Of a stretch of 64,000 nt of DNA, positions 55,342-64,000 are shown one piece after another. The stretch is from Corynebacterium riegelii (GTDB taxonomy: Bacteria; Actinomycetota; Actinomycetes; Mycobacteriales; Mycobacteriaceae), in the NCBI RefSeq assembly GCF_016728505.1, contig NZ_CP068159.1, forward strand, positions 2,455,233 to 2,519,232, in the 5' to 3' direction. Within the stretch, counting starts at the first letter, position 1. Each line of letters opens with the position of its first letter. A model generated the notes under the pieces. That model searched no databases. It had not been told where the DNA came from and saw only the letters and a list, made by a program, of their open reading frames with translations. Position numbers and translations under genes: made by a program.

Positions 55342-55800
55342 TTAAGGGCGCCCCACTGGTTCTTCAGGAGTAATCCAAACAAGATCCACACAGTTCAAAC
55401 CAGCGGCAATTGCAGAGGCAGTCTCCTCCCACGAAGTTAGCTCTGAAAGAGCAAGCTGATATTGCCCAGTGGCAAAGGACGCGCGCGCAGCATCCAGTAG
55501 GTCTTGTGCACAGGTCTGCCTGTCCTGCTCAGAAAGCGCAAACATCCAAGGGAACACGCGACACATACGCTCCGCCAGCGCTCCCTCTTCACTAGTAGCT
55601 GCCGTGACAATCTTCGCAGCGAGTGAAAGCAACTGAGCCCTACTCTCAGCCTCCCGCTGAGACATGAGAATCAACGCTTCCCCATCGCGGCGCGTAACAG
55701 TCACGGGATGATCTTCAGCCAACGCAAAAACCTCGGCGGAGTGCTTACTCAAATCAGAGGAGCGCCGAGTGTAATTCGGGCTATGCGCAACAGTGGTCAT
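55342..55800 (-). CDS. Phd/YefM-type antitoxin
   Basis: A 152-residue protein whose first 60 residues have the Phd/YefM layout (YTRRSSDLSKHSAEVFALAEDHPVTVTRRDGEALILMSQREAE). An extended helical C-terminus probably binds the toxin. It represses its own operon and neutralises the downstream toxin by family analogy. Longer than most Phd proteins. Confidence 0.83.
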   Translation of the reverse strand: MTTVAHSPNYTRRSSDLSKHSAEVFALAEDHPVTVTRRDGEALILMSQREAESRAQLLSLAAKIVTAATSEEGALAERMCRVFPWMFALSEQDRQTCAQDLLDAARASFATGQYQLALSELTSWEETASAIAAGLNCVDLVWITPEEPVGRP

Positions 55801-55971
55801 ACGAGCATCCTATTCGGAACGTATTCGGAAGTCCATGGCTCTTCGCGAATTCCATGCCGCGGTTCACACGCGGCTGCTAAATGTCTGTGAGAACCCCTAC
55901 AAAATAAGTGTGGTTTCTGTCATACTTTTGCGGGTAAGTACCAAGGTTTCTACCCACGACTGGAGCACCAC

Positions 55972-57684
55972 ATGAGCTCACTTCTGCTCGTATTCGTCGG
56001 CCTGGCCATGATGGCCGCCGGATACCTGCTGTATTCCAAATTCCTCGGCCGCAAGGTCTACCAACTTTCAGACGCATACAAGACCCCCGCCCACACCATG
56101 GAAGACGGCGTGGACTTCGTCCCCACCAACAAATACGTGCTGTGGGGCCACCACTTCACCTCCGTTGCGGGTGCGGCGCCGATTATCGGCCCGGCTGTTG
56201 CCGTGATTTGGGGCTGGGTACCGGCGTTTCTGTGGGTGACCCTTGGCACGGTGTTCTTTGCGGGGATGCATGATTTGGGGGCGCTGTGGGCCTCCCAACG
56301 CCACCGCGGTCAGTCCATCGGCACCCTGTCCGGCCGCTACATCGGCGCGCGCGGCCGCAACCTGTTCTTGGTTGTCATCTTCCTGCTGCTGCTCATGGTG
56401 AATACCGCGTTCGCCGTGGTGATTTCGAACCTGCTGATCTCCACCCCATCCGCCGTTATCCCCACCTGGGGTGCGATCCTAGTGGCACTGTTAATCGGCC
56501 AGGCCATCTACCGCCTCAACTGGAACCTGCCTTTGGTATCCATCGTGGGCGTTGCCGCACTCTATGGCCTGATGATCCTGGGTGATCGCGTGCCGCTCGC
56601 CCTGCCAGAGACCATGCTGGGCATCCCGGACCGCGGCTGGTGGATCATCTTCCTGTTCACCTACGCATTCGTCGCCTCGCTTCTGCCCGTGTGGGTACTG
56701 CTGCAGCCTCGCGACTACATCAACGGCCTGCAGCTCTTCGTCGGCCTGATCATCCTCTACGGCTCCTTCCTGGTGGTTCGCCCAGAAGTAGCGGCACCCG
56801 CGTTGCGCGACACCGTCCCGGACGGCACCCCCGGCATCTTCCCCCTTCTGTTTGTCACCATCGCCTGCGGCGCTATCTCCGGCTTCCACGGCGTCGTGGC
56901 CTCCGGTACGTCCTCCAAGCAGCTGGACAAGGAAACGGACGCACGTTTCGTCGGCTACTTCGGCGCAGTTGGTGAAGGCCTGCTGGCACTTGGCACGATC
57001 GTTGCCACCACCAGTGGCTTCAAGACGCTCACCGACTGGGAGAACATCTACAACGAGTGGAACGCCGGCGGCGTCAACGCCTTCATTCAAGGCGGCGGCG
57101 CGCTGATGAACGAGGGCCTGGGCATCCCAGCCTCCCTGTCCGCCACGATCCTGGCCACCATGGCCGTGCTGTTTGCCGCCACCACCATGGACTCCGGCGT
57201 GCGCCTGCAGCGCCTGGTTGTCGCCGAGATCGGCGAGCTGATGGGATTCAAGGTCTCCGGCCTGGTTGCCACCATCATCGCCGTCGGCTGCGCGATGGGC
57301 CTGACCTTCTCCATGGGCACCGACGGCTCCGGCGGCATGCTGATCTGGCCGCTGTTCGGCACCACCAACCAGCTCATGGCTGGTCTGACACTGTCCATCG
57401 TCGCTGTGATTCTGACGCAGCTGCGCCGCCCGACGCTGCCGGTCCTTTTGCCGCTGGTGTTTGTCACCGCCATGTCCCTGTGGGCGGCAATCCTGCAGGT
57501 ACGCACGTTCTACAACTCCGGCAACTGGCTGCTGCTGGTCCTCGACGTGATCATCATCTGCTGCGCAATCTGGGTCATCGTCGAAGCGTTCACCGCCATT
57601 TCCAAGGCACGCCGCGAGCCGGCAGTGCAGTGGCGTGATGACGAAACGATGCCGGGTGAATTGGCGGATGTTCGAACGTCTTAA
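55972..57684 (+). CDS. cstA: Carbon starvation protein CstA (peptide/pyruvate uptake permease)
   Basis: A 570-residue polytopic membrane protein with about 15 or more hydrophobic segments. Family blocks: YKFLG-like LLYSKFLGRKVYQL, FGHHFTS-like LWGHHFTSVAGAAPIIGPA, FFAGMHDLGALWAS, ISGFHGVVASGTSSKQL, and FAATTMDSGVRLQR. TGGAG lies seven bases before the ATG. CstA homologues import peptides or pyruvate. The small next gene overlaps its end by 17 bases, as in other corynebacteria. Confidence 0.93.
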   Translation: MSSLLLVFVGLAMMAAGYLLYSKFLGRKVYQLSDAYKTPAHTMEDGVDFVPTNKYVLWGHHFTSVAGAAPIIGPAVAVIWGWVPAFLWVTLGTVFFAGMHDLGALWASQRHRGQSIGTLSGRYIGARGRNLFLVVIFLLLLMVNTAFAVVISNLLISTPSAVIPTWGAILVALLIGQAIYRLNWNLPLVSIVGVAALYGLMILGDRVPLALPETMLGIPDRGWWIIFLFTYAFVASLLPVWVLLQPRDYINGLQLFVGLIILYGSFLVVRPEVAAPALRDTVPDGTPGIFPLLFVTIACGAISGFHGVVASGTSSKQLDKETDARFVGYFGAVGEGLLALGTIVATTSGFKTLTDWENIYNEWNAGGVNAFIQGGGALMNEGLGIPASLSATILATMAVLFAATTMDSGVRLQRLVVAEIGELMGFKVSGLVATIIAVGCAMGLTFSMGTDGSGGMLIWPLFGTTNQLMAGLTLSIVAVILTQLRRPTLPVLLPLVFVTAMSLWAAILQVRTFYNSGNWLLLVLDVIIICCAIWVIVEAFTAISKARREPAVQWRDDETMPGELADVRTS

Positions 57685-57925
57685 GGCAATCGGCGCCGGG
57701 TTAGACGAGTTCTACAAGGCGCCGTACCGTCGCGAATTCGCCCGGGCAGCTCGCGAGGAAGACGACCTGTTTACCCTGCTGGTCGCCTCCGAGCTGTTGG
57801 GCATCCCGAACCCGGCGACTTACTACACGCTGGAACTTATGCCACTTATGTATGAAGATTTCCACGCCTGGCACACCCGCATGGGTATGGAACGCTCACC
57901 ACTGGATGGAGTCCGATGCTGCTAG
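57668..57925 (+). CDS. cory-CC-star protein
   Basis: ATG 57668 lies within the cstA 3' end. The 85-residue product contains PYRREFARAAREEDDLFTLL, SELLGIPNPATYYTLELMP and FHAWHTRMGMERSPLDG, ending in Cys-Cys-stop, the defining feature of this corynebacterial family. The last 10 bases overlap the start of the ArsA-like ATPase. The overlap encodes both the CC-stop and the MLL start. Function is unknown; context points to a link with CstA and the ATPase. Confidence 0.9.
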   Translation: MFERLKAIGAGLDEFYKAPYRREFARAAREEDDLFTLLVASELLGIPNPATYYTLELMPLMYEDFHAWHTRMGMERSPLDGVRCC

Positions 57926-58863
57926 AAACCGCGCCCGTGATGTTTTTCGGCGGCAAAGGCGGCGTGGGAAAAACCACGGTGTCTGCGGCGACGGCGGTGA
58001 GCTTGGCTGCTTTACAGCGGCGCGTGCTGCTCATCTCCACCGACCCTGCCCACAACCTCGGCCACATTTGGTCCACTCGCTTAACTGATACGCCGCGGGA
58101 ACTGGAGCCGCGGCTGGATGTGGTGGAGCTGGACCCGGCGGCGACCACTGAACGCCACCTGGCGGAAGTCGAGCGCTCCATGCGCGCGATGATGCCGGAG
58201 CGGATGCATTCGGAAATCCGCCGTCACCTGGATCTGTCGCGCAACTCCCCCGGCATGCACGAGGCCGCGATGCTGGAGGCGGTTGCGGAGCTTTCGCTTA
58301 CCGACGCCTACGACCACGTCATCTTCGACACCGCCCCCTCCGGGCACACGGCCCGCCTGCTTGCGCTGCCGGAGCTGATGAGCGCGTACACCGGTGGGCT
58401 TATGGAGCGCCGCGAGCAGTCCGACGCGTTCTCCCGCGCCATGCGGGGTTTAAGCGGCAAGGTGGTGGACAGCAGTGATCCGGTGGAGCGTCGGAATTCC
58501 GAGATCCGCGCGGCGTTGTTGCGCAGGCGCCGGAAGTTCGAGCGTTTGCGTGAGGTGCTGACGGATCCTGCGCGGTGTGTCTTCCACATCGTGCTGACCG
58601 CCGAGCGCCTGCCCGTGCTGGAAAGCGCGGAGCTGCACGAGGAGCTCACGCACCACGGCATCCGCGTGGGCTCGCTGGTGATCAACCGCCGCAGCCCGGT
58701 AGGTGACGGGGAGTTCATGGCGGCGCGCCGCGGCGTTGAAGACGAGGCGCTCGCGTTGCTTTCCACGCTTTTGCCCACGGTGCCGCGGGTGGAGTTGCCG
58801 TGGCTGGCCGGGGAGATCGGTACGCGTGAGGCGCTCGGCCAGATCGCCGCGGCGCTGTCGTAG
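57916..58863 (+). CDS. ArsA/GET3-like P-loop ATPase
   Basis: The 315-residue protein has the deviant Walker A FFGGKGGVGKTTVSAAT, switch I STDPAHNLGHIW, and the switch II/Walker B region VIFDTAPSGHTARLLALP. It lacks the metal-binding cysteines of arsenite ArsA, so targeting or scaffold work is more likely than arsenic export. It is the third gene of the cstA, cory-CC-star, ATPase operon. Confidence 0.88.
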   Translation: MLLETAPVMFFGGKGGVGKTTVSAATAVSLAALQRRVLLISTDPAHNLGHIWSTRLTDTPRELEPRLDVVELDPAATTERHLAEVERSMRAMMPERMHSEIRRHLDLSRNSPGMHEAAMLEAVAELSLTDAYDHVIFDTAPSGHTARLLALPELMSAYTGGLMERREQSDAFSRAMRGLSGKVVDSSDPVERRNSEIRAALLRRRRKFERLREVLTDPARCVFHIVLTAERLPVLESAELHEELTHHGIRVGSLVINRRSPVGDGEFMAARRGVEDEALALLSTLLPTVPRVELPWLAGEIGTREALGQIAAALS

Positions 58864-58882
58864 CGGCGCTGTCGTAAAAGCG

Positions 58883-60148
58883 CTAGAAGAAGCCGTCGAA
58901 CGCGGCGGCCTTCTTCGCGGCGCGCTCTAAGCGGGACTCGGTCATCGACGCGATCTGGTCCACAATCACCCGCTCACGCTCCATCTCCGTCTCCGCTGTC
59001 AGCCACCACTGCTGGAACATCGTGTCCAGGGTGCCCGGCGCGCCGGCCTTCAAGTAGTCGTAGACGCGGAAGATGCTTTCGCGCTGCCGGTCCTGGCGGG
59101 CCGTGTGCGCCGGCACATCCATCACGTAGAGCACCGCGATCGTTTTTAACAGCTTGACCTCGGCCTCAATATTCGGCGGGATGATCAGATCACCGTGGGT
59201 GCGTCCGAGCGCCTGGCCATCGTGCGCGTCTAGCGTCGCCTGTGTCACCGCTCCCACGTAGCGCCCCACCAGCTCACTCGTTAACTGCTTCAGTTCCGTC
59301 CACGCGGCGAGCGTGTAGTTAAAGTCCGCGGCGCGTGAGATGGAGGGGAGGGATTGGAGGTGCGACGCGGCGTCGATAAGCAAAGAAGCACTACCGCCGA
59401 AAGCCAGGGAACCTTTTTCAGCCAAGGCGGCCAGCTCAACGAAATCCCACAGGACCTTGAGCGAAATGCGCCCGGAAATGATGCCGTCTTCAACATCGTG
59501 CACCGAATAGGCAATGTCATCGGCGAAATCCATCACCTGCGCCTCAATCGGCGGCCGATCATCCGTATGCCCCTCGCGTGCCCACGCGAGGATCGCCGCA
59601 TCCTCGTCATAGGCGCTGTACTTCTTGTTCACCGTGCCGTCCGCGTTCGTGCGGGTGCGCGGGTACTTGCACGCGGAATCCAGCGCCGCACGCGTCAGGT
59701 TCAGCCCGTAAGAATCGGCGCCGTCGAGCACCTTCGGCTCCAGGCGCGCAAGAATCCGCAGCGTCTGCGCGTTGCCCTCGAAGCCGCAGGCGGACACCTC
59801 ATCCAGCGCGCGCTCGCCGTTATGCCCGTACGGCGGGTGCCCAATGTCGTGCGACAGGCCCGCCAGCTCGCACAAGTCCGGGTCCAGGCCCAGGCCCGCG
59901 CCGATACCGCGCGCGATCTGCGCAACCTCCAGCGAGTGTGTCAGGCGCGTACGCGGCGTGTCACCATCCTGCGGGCCGACCACCTGGGTCTTGTCAGCGA
60001 GGCGCCGCAACGCCGCCGAATGCAGCACGCGGGCACGATCACGGGCAAACGCGCCACGCGTATCCGCATCCGGCGCGATCTGGGAACCCTTCGGCGCCTC
60101 GCTGACGCGTCGCGCGGCATCTTCCGGGGTGTAACGGTATCGGCTCAC
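58883..60148 (-). CDS. dgt: Deoxyguanosinetriphosphate triphosphohydrolase-like protein
   Basis: GTG 60148 (SRYRYTPEDAARR) is chosen; the upstream extension lies antisense to the TPM gene. 421 residues of the HD superfamily: FARDRARVLHSAALRRLADKTQV is the dGTPase hallmark, RLTHSLEVAQI supplies His, SHDIGHPPYGHNGE the HD pair, and VMDFADDIAYSVHDVED the final Asp. It hydrolyses dNTPs to deoxynucleosides and triphosphate. A motif copy sits inside at 59369. Confidence 0.92.
   Translation of the reverse strand: MSRYRYTPEDAARRVSEAPKGSQIAPDADTRGAFARDRARVLHSAALRRLADKTQVVGPQDGDTPRTRLTHSLEVAQIARGIGAGLGLDPDLCELAGLSHDIGHPPYGHNGERALDEVSACGFEGNAQTLRILARLEPKVLDGADSYGLNLTRAALDSACKYPRTRTNADGTVNKKYSAYDEDAAILAWAREGHTDDRPPIEAQVMDFADDIAYSVHDVEDGIISGRISLKVLWDFVELAALAEKGSLAFGGSASLLIDAASHLQSLPSISRAADFNYTLAAWTELKQLTSELVGRYVGAVTQATLDAHDGQALGRTHGDLIIPPNIEAEVKLLKTIAVLYVMDVPAHTARQDRQRESIFRVYDYLKAGAPGTLDTMFQQWWLTAETEMERERVIVDQIASMTESRLERAAKKAAAFDGFF
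59369..59385 (-). repeat. Dispersed motif copy (CTTTGCTTATCGACGCC)
   Basis: Copy inside dgt, read on its coding strand. Confidence 0.6.
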
Positions 60149-60194
60149 AGTTCTTAAGCCTATCTTTTGCGTAATCGGACTACCCTTGGGTGCC

Positions 60195-62207
60195 ATGAAA
60201 CTTCGCCACATCCCTGTCCTTGTCGCCGCTGGGTTCGGCTTGAGCGCCGCGCCGATCGCCATGCTTATCGACGCCCCATTAGCCCACGCCCAATCCACCA
60301 TCACCGGCCCACGCCTTTTAACCGCGCCGGTTACGGACGAAGCCGGGGTACTCTCCGCAGGCGACCTCTCGCGCGTTGAAAGTGCTGTGCAGCAGGTCAG
60401 CGCGGAGAAGGGCAAGTCGTTGCGCGTGGTGTTCGTCGAGTCCTTTGGCGGGACAGCACCAAATACGTGGGCGTCCCAAGCCGTTGACGCAAACGGGCCG
60501 AACACGGCGGTGCTTGCGGTCTCCCCATCCGAGCGCGCCTATGCCATCGAAGGCGGCAACCAGTGGACGCAGCGCGAAATCGACGCCATGGACGCCGCCG
60601 CGTACCCGCGCCTGGCGCAGGAAGACTGGGCCGGAGCCGCAATCGATGCAGCGGATGCGGTGATCTCCGGCTCGGGCTCTGGCGCTGGGTCAGGGTCTGG
60701 CTCTGGCTCTGGCGGTGTGGGCTGGCTTGCCGGCGGTGCGGGCGTTGCGGCACTGGCCGGCGGCGGGTTGTACGCGGCGTCTCGGCGCAACACGAAAAAG
60801 ACCACCGCGAAACAGCTCGAATCCGCGCGCGCCCTGGATCCTTCCGACACCGATGCTTTAGGGCGCCTGCCAACGCACACCTTGGAACAAGTCGCCCGCG
60901 ACGCACTCGTCTCCGCGGACGAATCCATCACGCAAGGCAAAGAGGAACTGCGCCTGGCCACCGCCGAGTTCGGCGCCGACCGCGTACGCCCATTTACCTC
61001 CGCGATGAACACCGCAACCTCCACTTTGCAGCGCGCATTCAACACGCACCAAAAGCTTTACGACGCAATCCCCGAAACCGAACCCGAAAAGAGGGCGATG
61101 TTGGTGGATATCGTGTCGTCGTCAGGCAAAGCGGAACAAGCGCTGCGCGACAAGACCGCCGAATTCAACGAAATGCGCGGCGTACTCATGCGCGCCCCCG
61201 AAGAAGTGGACAAGGTCCGCGCACGCACCATCGACATCCGCGCGCGCCTCGAACCCGCGCAACGCACCCTCGATGAGCTGCGCGCACGCCACAACGAAGA
61301 AATGCTGCAGTCCATCGTGGACAACGTAGACATCGCCCGCGATTCGCTCACCGAGGCCGAAAAACACCTCGACGACGCTTCCGACCTGGCGCGCCAGGGG
61401 GCGGGTAGGCAGGCCTCGCTTATCGACGTCCTCACCGCCGCCACCCGCGCCGTGGACCTTTCCGACACCAACCTCACCGCCATCGAACACGCCGAAGAAA
61501 ACCTCCGCAACGCCCAAACGAACCTGCCGGCACTGCAGCGCGAAATCGAAGACGAACTGCGCCAGATCGAAGAAGTAAAGGCAGCGCGTGAGCAGGGTGC
61601 GCAGATCGACATCGCCGCGTTGGACAACGTGGCGCAAGAGGCGCGGAAGGTGCTCGCGGACGCAGATGAGCGAGCCGCCCATGACCCACTTTCCCTCTAC
61701 ACCGAACTGACCGACGTGGACGCGCGGATCGACGAACAGCTGGAAATCGCACGAGGCGCCGCCGGCGACCAAAGCCGCGCACTGCAGCTTTTCGACCAAC
61801 AAATGCAAGTAGCCACCGCGCAAATCCAAAGCGCCGAGGACCTCATCCGCTCCCGCGGACGCATCATCGGCTCCCACGCACGCACCCTCCTTGCGCAGGC
61901 GAAACGCGAATACGCCCAGGCGCACCAACTGCGCGTCAAAGACACCCGCGCCGCCATCGACTACGCACGCACCGCCACCAACACCGCCCGACGCGCCGCA
62001 CAAGCCGCCAACGATGACCTCAACCGCTACCGCGCCGCCCAAAACCGGCAGACAGCGAACAACATGGCGCAAGCCGTGCTGTGGGGCTCGATCATGAGCG
62101 GCGGCTTCGGCGGCGGGGGGAGCCGCGGCGGCGGTGGTTTCGGAGGCGGCTTCGGCGGCGGCGGATTTTCCGGCGGAGGACCCATCGGGCGCGGGGGTAC
62201 CTTCTAA
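60195..62207 (+). CDS. TPM-domain secreted or membrane protein with coiled coil and Gly-rich tail
   Basis: ATG 60195 is preferred. The 670-residue protein has a signal peptide (cleavage near AHA-QS) and a TPM domain (about 45-150; VTDEAGVLSAGDLSRVESAV, YAIEGGNQWTQREID). A Gly/Ser linker and one membrane segment (GGAGVAALAGGGLYAAS) follow, then about 400 residues of coiled coil and a Gly-rich C-terminus. TPM proteins include photosystem repair factors and membrane proteins of unknown role. Motif copies lie at 60262 and 61418. Confidence 0.85.
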   Translation: MKLRHIPVLVAAGFGLSAAPIAMLIDAPLAHAQSTITGPRLLTAPVTDEAGVLSAGDLSRVESAVQQVSAEKGKSLRVVFVESFGGTAPNTWASQAVDANGPNTAVLAVSPSERAYAIEGGNQWTQREIDAMDAAAYPRLAQEDWAGAAIDAADAVISGSGSGAGSGSGSGSGGVGWLAGGAGVAALAGGGLYAASRRNTKKTTAKQLESARALDPSDTDALGRLPTHTLEQVARDALVSADESITQGKEELRLATAEFGADRVRPFTSAMNTATSTLQRAFNTHQKLYDAIPETEPEKRAMLVDIVSSSGKAEQALRDKTAEFNEMRGVLMRAPEEVDKVRARTIDIRARLEPAQRTLDELRARHNEEMLQSIVDNVDIARDSLTEAEKHLDDASDLARQGAGRQASLIDVLTAATRAVDLSDTNLTAIEHAEENLRNAQTNLPALQREIEDELRQIEEVKAAREQGAQIDIAALDNVAQEARKVLADADERAAHDPLSLYTELTDVDARIDEQLEIARGAAGDQSRALQLFDQQMQVATAQIQSAEDLIRSRGRIIGSHARTLLAQAKREYAQAHQLRVKDTRAAIDYARTATNTARRAAQAANDDLNRYRAAQNRQTANNMAQAVLWGSIMSGGFGGGGSRGGGGFGGGFGGGGFSGGGPIGRGGTF

Positions 62208-62337
62208 CCACCCCCACAAGACGTAACCGAGCCGAACTGGGCGTTGTGTGAAATTCCACAGCGCCCGGTTTTTGTTATCCACAGGCTGGCGCTTGGCGCA
62301 CTTTCCTCATGCGGCGGGGGTGTTTAGCGTGCGGGGT

Positions 62338-63561
62338 ATGACTTCGTTTGCTGGCTTGATTGCGTCGCAAAGCGTCGATGCACTTGCGGACTTCGACCGC
62401 GACACCGCCCTTGCCGCACGCCTGTCGTCCACACTCATCGCGGACTGGGAAATGGTGCACAAGGCGTACTTTGGCACGCGCCCCGACCGCGAAGCCCTCA
62501 TGTTTGCCCGCGCCAACCAGGTGCCGCTTGAGCAGCTCATCACCATCGAAAAAGCACTTTTGCGTATCGACGACCCGTCAACCCACCCCACCGCCCGCCT
62601 TCAACTCCTGGCGCAACCGCGCAGCCCGCGGGGTTTGAAAGCGGCGATTCGGGAGCTGATTCCGCGTCAGGAGAAGCCGTACGAGCAGACCGCGTCGTTC
62701 TCGCGGTCGCGGTGCCGCACCCGTTCCCTGCGCGTTGCGTTGGACGAACGGTTGATGGCCGACCTCGAACACCATCTGCGTCGCGACATCGACCCGTCGC
62801 GCCCCGCCGGCCCCCAAATGGCGGCGAACTTCGCGCGCCTGCTCAACCGCGACACCGCAGACGGTACAGGCGCGGGTGCCGGCACGGGCGACGCAAGCGC
62901 AGGCGCGGGCGGGGGTGGCGCGGGGGTGCGGGTGGCTGCTGCCGCGCCGCGGCCCGTCGTCCTCGTGCCACTGCCCGAGCACGTCAAGCTCCTCGGCCGC
63001 ACGATCCCAAACACCGGCGCGGGCGGCGCAGGCGGCGCAGGCGGCGCAGGCGGTGCGGGGGTGGAAGACGTGCTGCTCGGCCTCAGCGACGGCACCACCA
63101 TCACAGGCGCCGAATACCTCGCGCTCCACCACGGCGCCGAACTGGAGGTGGCGTTGTTTCACCCGGTGGAGGGCGCGGTGGATGTGTACAGGGGGCGTCG
63201 ATACGCAAATGCGAAACAACGACTCCTGGCCAAGCTGGTCTCCCCCACCTGCGCCTGGCCTGACTGCAAAACTGCCGCCGAGCACTGCGAAGCGCACCAC
63301 GTCACCCCCTGGAAGCACGGCGGCAACACCAACATGGACAACCTGACCATGCTGTGCAGCTACCACAATCGCGTCAACGACGACGATCCTGGCGCTACAG
63401 GGGGCGTTGCTAAACGACGCCGCCGCGCCGGCCACATCACCCTCATCCGCGGCCGCCCCGCGTGGCAGCCCGAGTGGGGCCCGCCGATTGAGAACACCGC
63501 CGGGCCGCCGGGCGCGATGCGGTTGCTGTTCGGCGCGGCGGGGGTAACCGGTCAGGGTTAG
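62338..63561 (+). CDS. DUF222/HNH endonuclease domain protein
   Basis: ATG 62338 (MTSFAGLIASQSVDALADF) gives 407 residues. The N-terminal DUF222-like helical region is followed by a low-complexity Ala/Gly stretch with a 9-bp tandem repeat near 63018-63060. The C-terminal HNH nuclease has CAWPDCKTAAEHCEAHHVTPW and HGGNTNMDNLTMLCSYHN. Such proteins are multicopy in actinobacteria and of unknown role. Motif copies at 62558 and 63194. Confidence 0.9.
   Translation: MTSFAGLIASQSVDALADFDRDTALAARLSSTLIADWEMVHKAYFGTRPDREALMFARANQVPLEQLITIEKALLRIDDPSTHPTARLQLLAQPRSPRGLKAAIRELIPRQEKPYEQTASFSRSRCRTRSLRVALDERLMADLEHHLRRDIDPSRPAGPQMAANFARLLNRDTADGTGAGAGTGDASAGAGGGGAGVRVAAAAPRPVVLVPLPEHVKLLGRTIPNTGAGGAGGAGGAGGAGVEDVLLGLSDGTTITGAEYLALHHGAELEVALFHPVEGAVDVYRGRRYANAKQRLLAKLVSPTCAWPDCKTAAEHCEAHHVTPWKHGGNTNMDNLTMLCSYHNRVNDDDPGATGGVAKRRRRAGHITLIRGRPAWQPEWGPPIENTAGPPGAMRLLFGAAGVTGQG
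62558..62572 (+). repeat. Dispersed motif copy (TTTTGCGTATCGACG)
   Basis: Copy inside the DUF222/HNH gene, with G in the variable position. Confidence 0.6.
63194..63209 (-). repeat. Dispersed motif copy (TTTGCGTATCGACGCC)
   Basis: Second copy in the DUF222/HNH gene, on the opposite strand. Confidence 0.6.
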
Positions 63562-63571
63562 GAGAGGCGTG

Positions 63572-63985
63572 TTAGGAGAGGCGGAGGTTGTTGATTGGTG
63601 CGTCGACAAACGACAGTGCCCATGCGATGAAGCCGAGGTCCACGTCGAGTTCGCGGTCGCCAGCAGCGGCCGAGCCGGTGGCGGAATTATCAGAGTTATC
63701 AATAACGGTGAGTTCGATGTTTCCTTCGGGGGTGGACTCCGTGGTGCCGACCAAACGGCCGTCCGCGTCCGTGATCTCGCGGCGCTTGTGCAGCGGCGAG
63801 CTGCCGCGGCGGCGCGCGGTGTAGATGCGGCCGTCGCAATCTGCCACGTATTTGCTCACGGTGATGGAGCGTTTGCGGAGGCTGTACGTTCGGCCGTCGA
63901 TAGTAGAGGCGCGCACGTGCGTGGCCTTGGTGGACTTCACCACCATTGACACGCCCGCAATGGTGATCGTGTGCGGCACCGTCAC
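63572..63985 (-). CDS. Hypothetical protein, start uncertain
   Basis: About 137 residues, beginning near a GTG at 63985, which may not be the true start because the frame stays open to the window edge. It is beta-rich (ITIAGVSMVVKSTKATHV, RSITVSKYVADCDGRIYTA) with a hydrophobic end (DLGFIAWALSFVDAP). No family recognised. Convergent with the HNH gene. Confidence 0.6.
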   Translation of the reverse strand: MTVPHTITIAGVSMVVKSTKATHVRASTIDGRTYSLRKRSITVSKYVADCDGRIYTARRRGSSPLHKRREITDADGRLVGTTESTPEGNIELTVIDNSDNSATGSAAAGDRELDVDLGFIAWALSFVDAPINNLRLS

Positions 63986-64000
63986 ACCAGGTACACCAAC

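Noticed and set aside
61122..63702. Long minus-strand frames opposite the TPM and HNH genes
   Set aside because: Products are Cys/Gly/Val-rich mirror translations, whereas the plus-strand genes have clear domains.

Overview
The window looks like a Corynebacterium chromosome, or a close mycolic-acid-containing relative. The reasons are the backbone order eno, ftsB, DUF501, ppx, a cory-CC-star gene between cstA and an ArsA-type ATPase, a DUF222/HNH gene, and a DnaG whose zinc site is degenerate. The backbone is GC-rich. The centre is more AT-rich and crowded with insertion sequences.

Left part (1-10.4 kb): an IS3 fragment; an intact IS1249-like element with 8-bp target duplications; two convergent Excalibur-domain genes and a membrane paralogue; then a divergent pair of an HTH protein and a TOTE-type primase-helicase. 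After these come an IS1249 remnant, a CAU tRNA, a small YtxH-like gene and the intact ppx-DUF501 pair.

Accessory island (10.4-45.4 kb): a GmrSD-type DUF262/DUF1524 protein and a RloC/PrrC-like AAA ATPase with zinc hook. They sit among nested IS elements and repeated fragments of an ornithine-cyclodeaminase-like gene. Next is a cell-surface polymer locus: tagD, a TagF-glycosyltransferase fusion, a GT4 gene whose 5' end is split off by an IS3 element, wecC and wecB for UDP-ManNAcA, and a CgeB/GT2 protein. A leftward operon follows, with two GT4 enzymes, an ABC-2 export permease and ATPase, and a GT2-TagF fusion. Together these could make and export a glycerol-phosphate polymer with sugar substituents. 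That is unusual for an arabinogalactan-mycolate organism, and no priming enzyme is visible. The island ends at a second, divergent and decayed ppx-DUF501 pair cut by an IS21 end, so two non-identical copies of the pair bracket it.

Right part (45.4-64 kb): ftsB, an ImmA-like/DUF4411 PIN pair inserted before eno, eno, a lytic transglycosylase, a small secreted protein, mazG, dnaG and a lipoprotein RNase with a barstar. A Phd antitoxin with a toxin frameshifted at a G-tract follows, then cstA, cory-CC-star, the ArsA-like ATPase, dgt, a TPM-domain protein, a DUF222/HNH gene and a hypothetical gene.

The most unexpected signal is a dispersed short motif, TTTTGCNTATCGACGCC. Its core GCNTATCGACG occurs 11 times, between genes and inside them, mostly at the two ends of the window, where chance predicts fewer than one.
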